The notes beneath the pieces are model-generated. The model did not search any database. It was not told where the DNA came from and saw only the letters and a program-made list of their open reading frames with translations. The position numbers and the translations under genes are program-made. 41,653 bases of DNA, taken from assembly GCA_038215095.1 (NCBI GenBank), contig JBBQRG010000017.1:1-41653 (forward strand), written 5' to 3'. This stretch comes from DATACN01 sp038215095 (lineage in GTDB: Bacteria; Actinomycetota; Thermoleophilia; Solirubrobacterales; Thermoleophilaceae). Position 1 is the stretch's first letter. Every line of letters starts with the position of its first letter. This document shows, piece after piece, positions 41,327 through 41,653 of the stretch.

Positions 41327-41653
41327 GCGCCGCCGAACGCGGCCGTGTCGATCACCCGGCGCTCGTGGGTGCCGGTGCCGATCGTGCGGTCGCCTTCGCG
41401 CACCTCTACCTGGAAGCGCAGCTTGCGCCCGTCGACCACCTCGCTGAGGGTGGCGTGCGCGGTGCAGCGCGCGCCCTCGGCGGCCGCAGCCACATGCTTC
41501 ACGCAGACCTCGAAGCCGACGGTGGCCTTGCCGTCGCCCAGCTGCTTGTAGGCGAGGATCGAGGCGGTGCGCTCCATCATCCCGATCATCCCGGGCGTGG
41601 AGAGCACGCTGGTGCCGATCGTGCCGCCCACGTCGGTGGTCAGCGGGCCGGCC
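41323..41653 (-). CDS. Hotdog-fold thioesterase, FlK-like (5' end outside window)
   Basis: The visible 109 codons encode a hotdog protein of the fluoroacetyl-CoA thioesterase (FlK)-like group. VLSTPGMIGMMERTASILAYKQL is the long central helix entry with the catalytic-type Thr/Glu neighbourhood; TVGFEVCVKHVAAAAEGARCTAHATLSEVVDGRKLRFQVEVREGDRTIGTGTHERRVID forms the beta-sheet. The frame is open to the window edge (PLTTDVGGTIGTS), so the GTG at 41631 is not needed as a start. Such proteins hydrolyse short acyl-CoAs; DHNA-CoA is a conceivable substrate, but no link to the menaquinone genes is shown. Confidence 0.8.
   Translation of the reverse strand, partial: AGPLTTDVGGTIGTSVLSTPGMIGMMERTASILAYKQLGDGKATVGFEVCVKHVAAAAEGARCTAHATLSEVVDGRKLRFQVEVREGDRTIGTGTHERRVIDTAAFGGA

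Noticed and set aside
41323..41653. The edge thioesterase as the missing DHNA-CoA thioesterase
   Set aside because: The fold would allow it, but it lies 9 kb from the men cluster and resembles FlK-like short-acyl thioesterases; there is no direct support.

Overview
The window is a gene-dense, very GC-rich bacterial chromosome segment. Nearly every open frame ends its codons in G or C, GTG and TTG starts are common, and many neighbours overlap by 1-13 bases (GTGA, ATGA and TTGA junctions). Several starts have no visible Shine-Dalgarno and sit close behind a TANNNT box, as in leaderless mRNAs. These traits, with GatCAB, a mycobacterial-type SerC, a menaquinone pathway, PucR and XRE-cupin regulators, and a secreted protein with a lysine-rich beta-type tail, suggest an actinobacterium. 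The class Thermoleophilia (Solirubrobacterales-like) is my best guess, by inference only. I see no tRNA, rRNA, CRISPR, insertion sequence or phage gene.

Layout. 1-3.5 kb: end of a class A penicillin-binding protein (+), argH and a 3-methyladenine glycosylase gene (-), a small membrane protein (-) and a GNAT acetyltransferase (+). 3.5-7.2 kb (-): ilvE, cimA and a DegT-family aminotransferase, translationally coupled; a TasA/camelysin-like exported protein (+) diverges from ilvE. 8.3-14.6 kb (-): PucR regulator, SDR, XRE-cupin regulator, leuC, leuD, Tam-like methyltransferase, leuB. 14.7-15.6 kb: fatty-acid desaturase (+), closed by a hairpin. 15.7-24.5 kb (-): menE, ilvC, DUF4190 protein, serC, serA, OsmC, leucine leader peptide, leuA, maleylacetate-reductase-like dehydrogenase. 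24.5-32.5 kb: menB-menA-menC-DUF554 (+), menH (-), menD and a membrane protein (+), menF (-). 32.5-37.5 kb (-): 74-aa protein, 212-aa membrane protein, NDH-2, two small membrane proteins, ilvB, ilvN, running on into menF. 37.7-40.8 kb (-): gatC-gatA-gatB. The end holds a SnoaL-like protein (+) and a partial hotdog thioesterase (-).

How it fits together. Acetohydroxyacid synthase (ilvBN), ketol-acid reductoisomerase (ilvC), transaminase (ilvE), and leuA, leuCD and leuB are all here. cimA makes citramalate, which LeuCD and LeuB can turn into 2-oxobutyrate for isoleucine without threonine deaminase. ilvD and ilvA are not in the window. The menaquinone genes run from chorismate (menF, D, H, C, E, B) to prenylation (menA). 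The DHNA-CoA thioesterase and the final C-methyltransferase are not evident. NDH-2 would reduce the finished quinone.

Most notable are an 18-residue leader peptide with eight leucines in front of leuA, absent from simple ORF calls because it is so short; a perfect 18-bp interrupted palindrome just ahead of the XRE-cupin regulator of the leuCD operon, whose half-site recurs upstream of ilvE; a Tam-like methyltransferase embedded between leuD and leuB; and menE, whose conserved N-terminus has no ATG, GTG or TTG start. No stretch over 300 bases lacks a gene; the longest gap (8177-8320) holds a tandem hairpin repeat.
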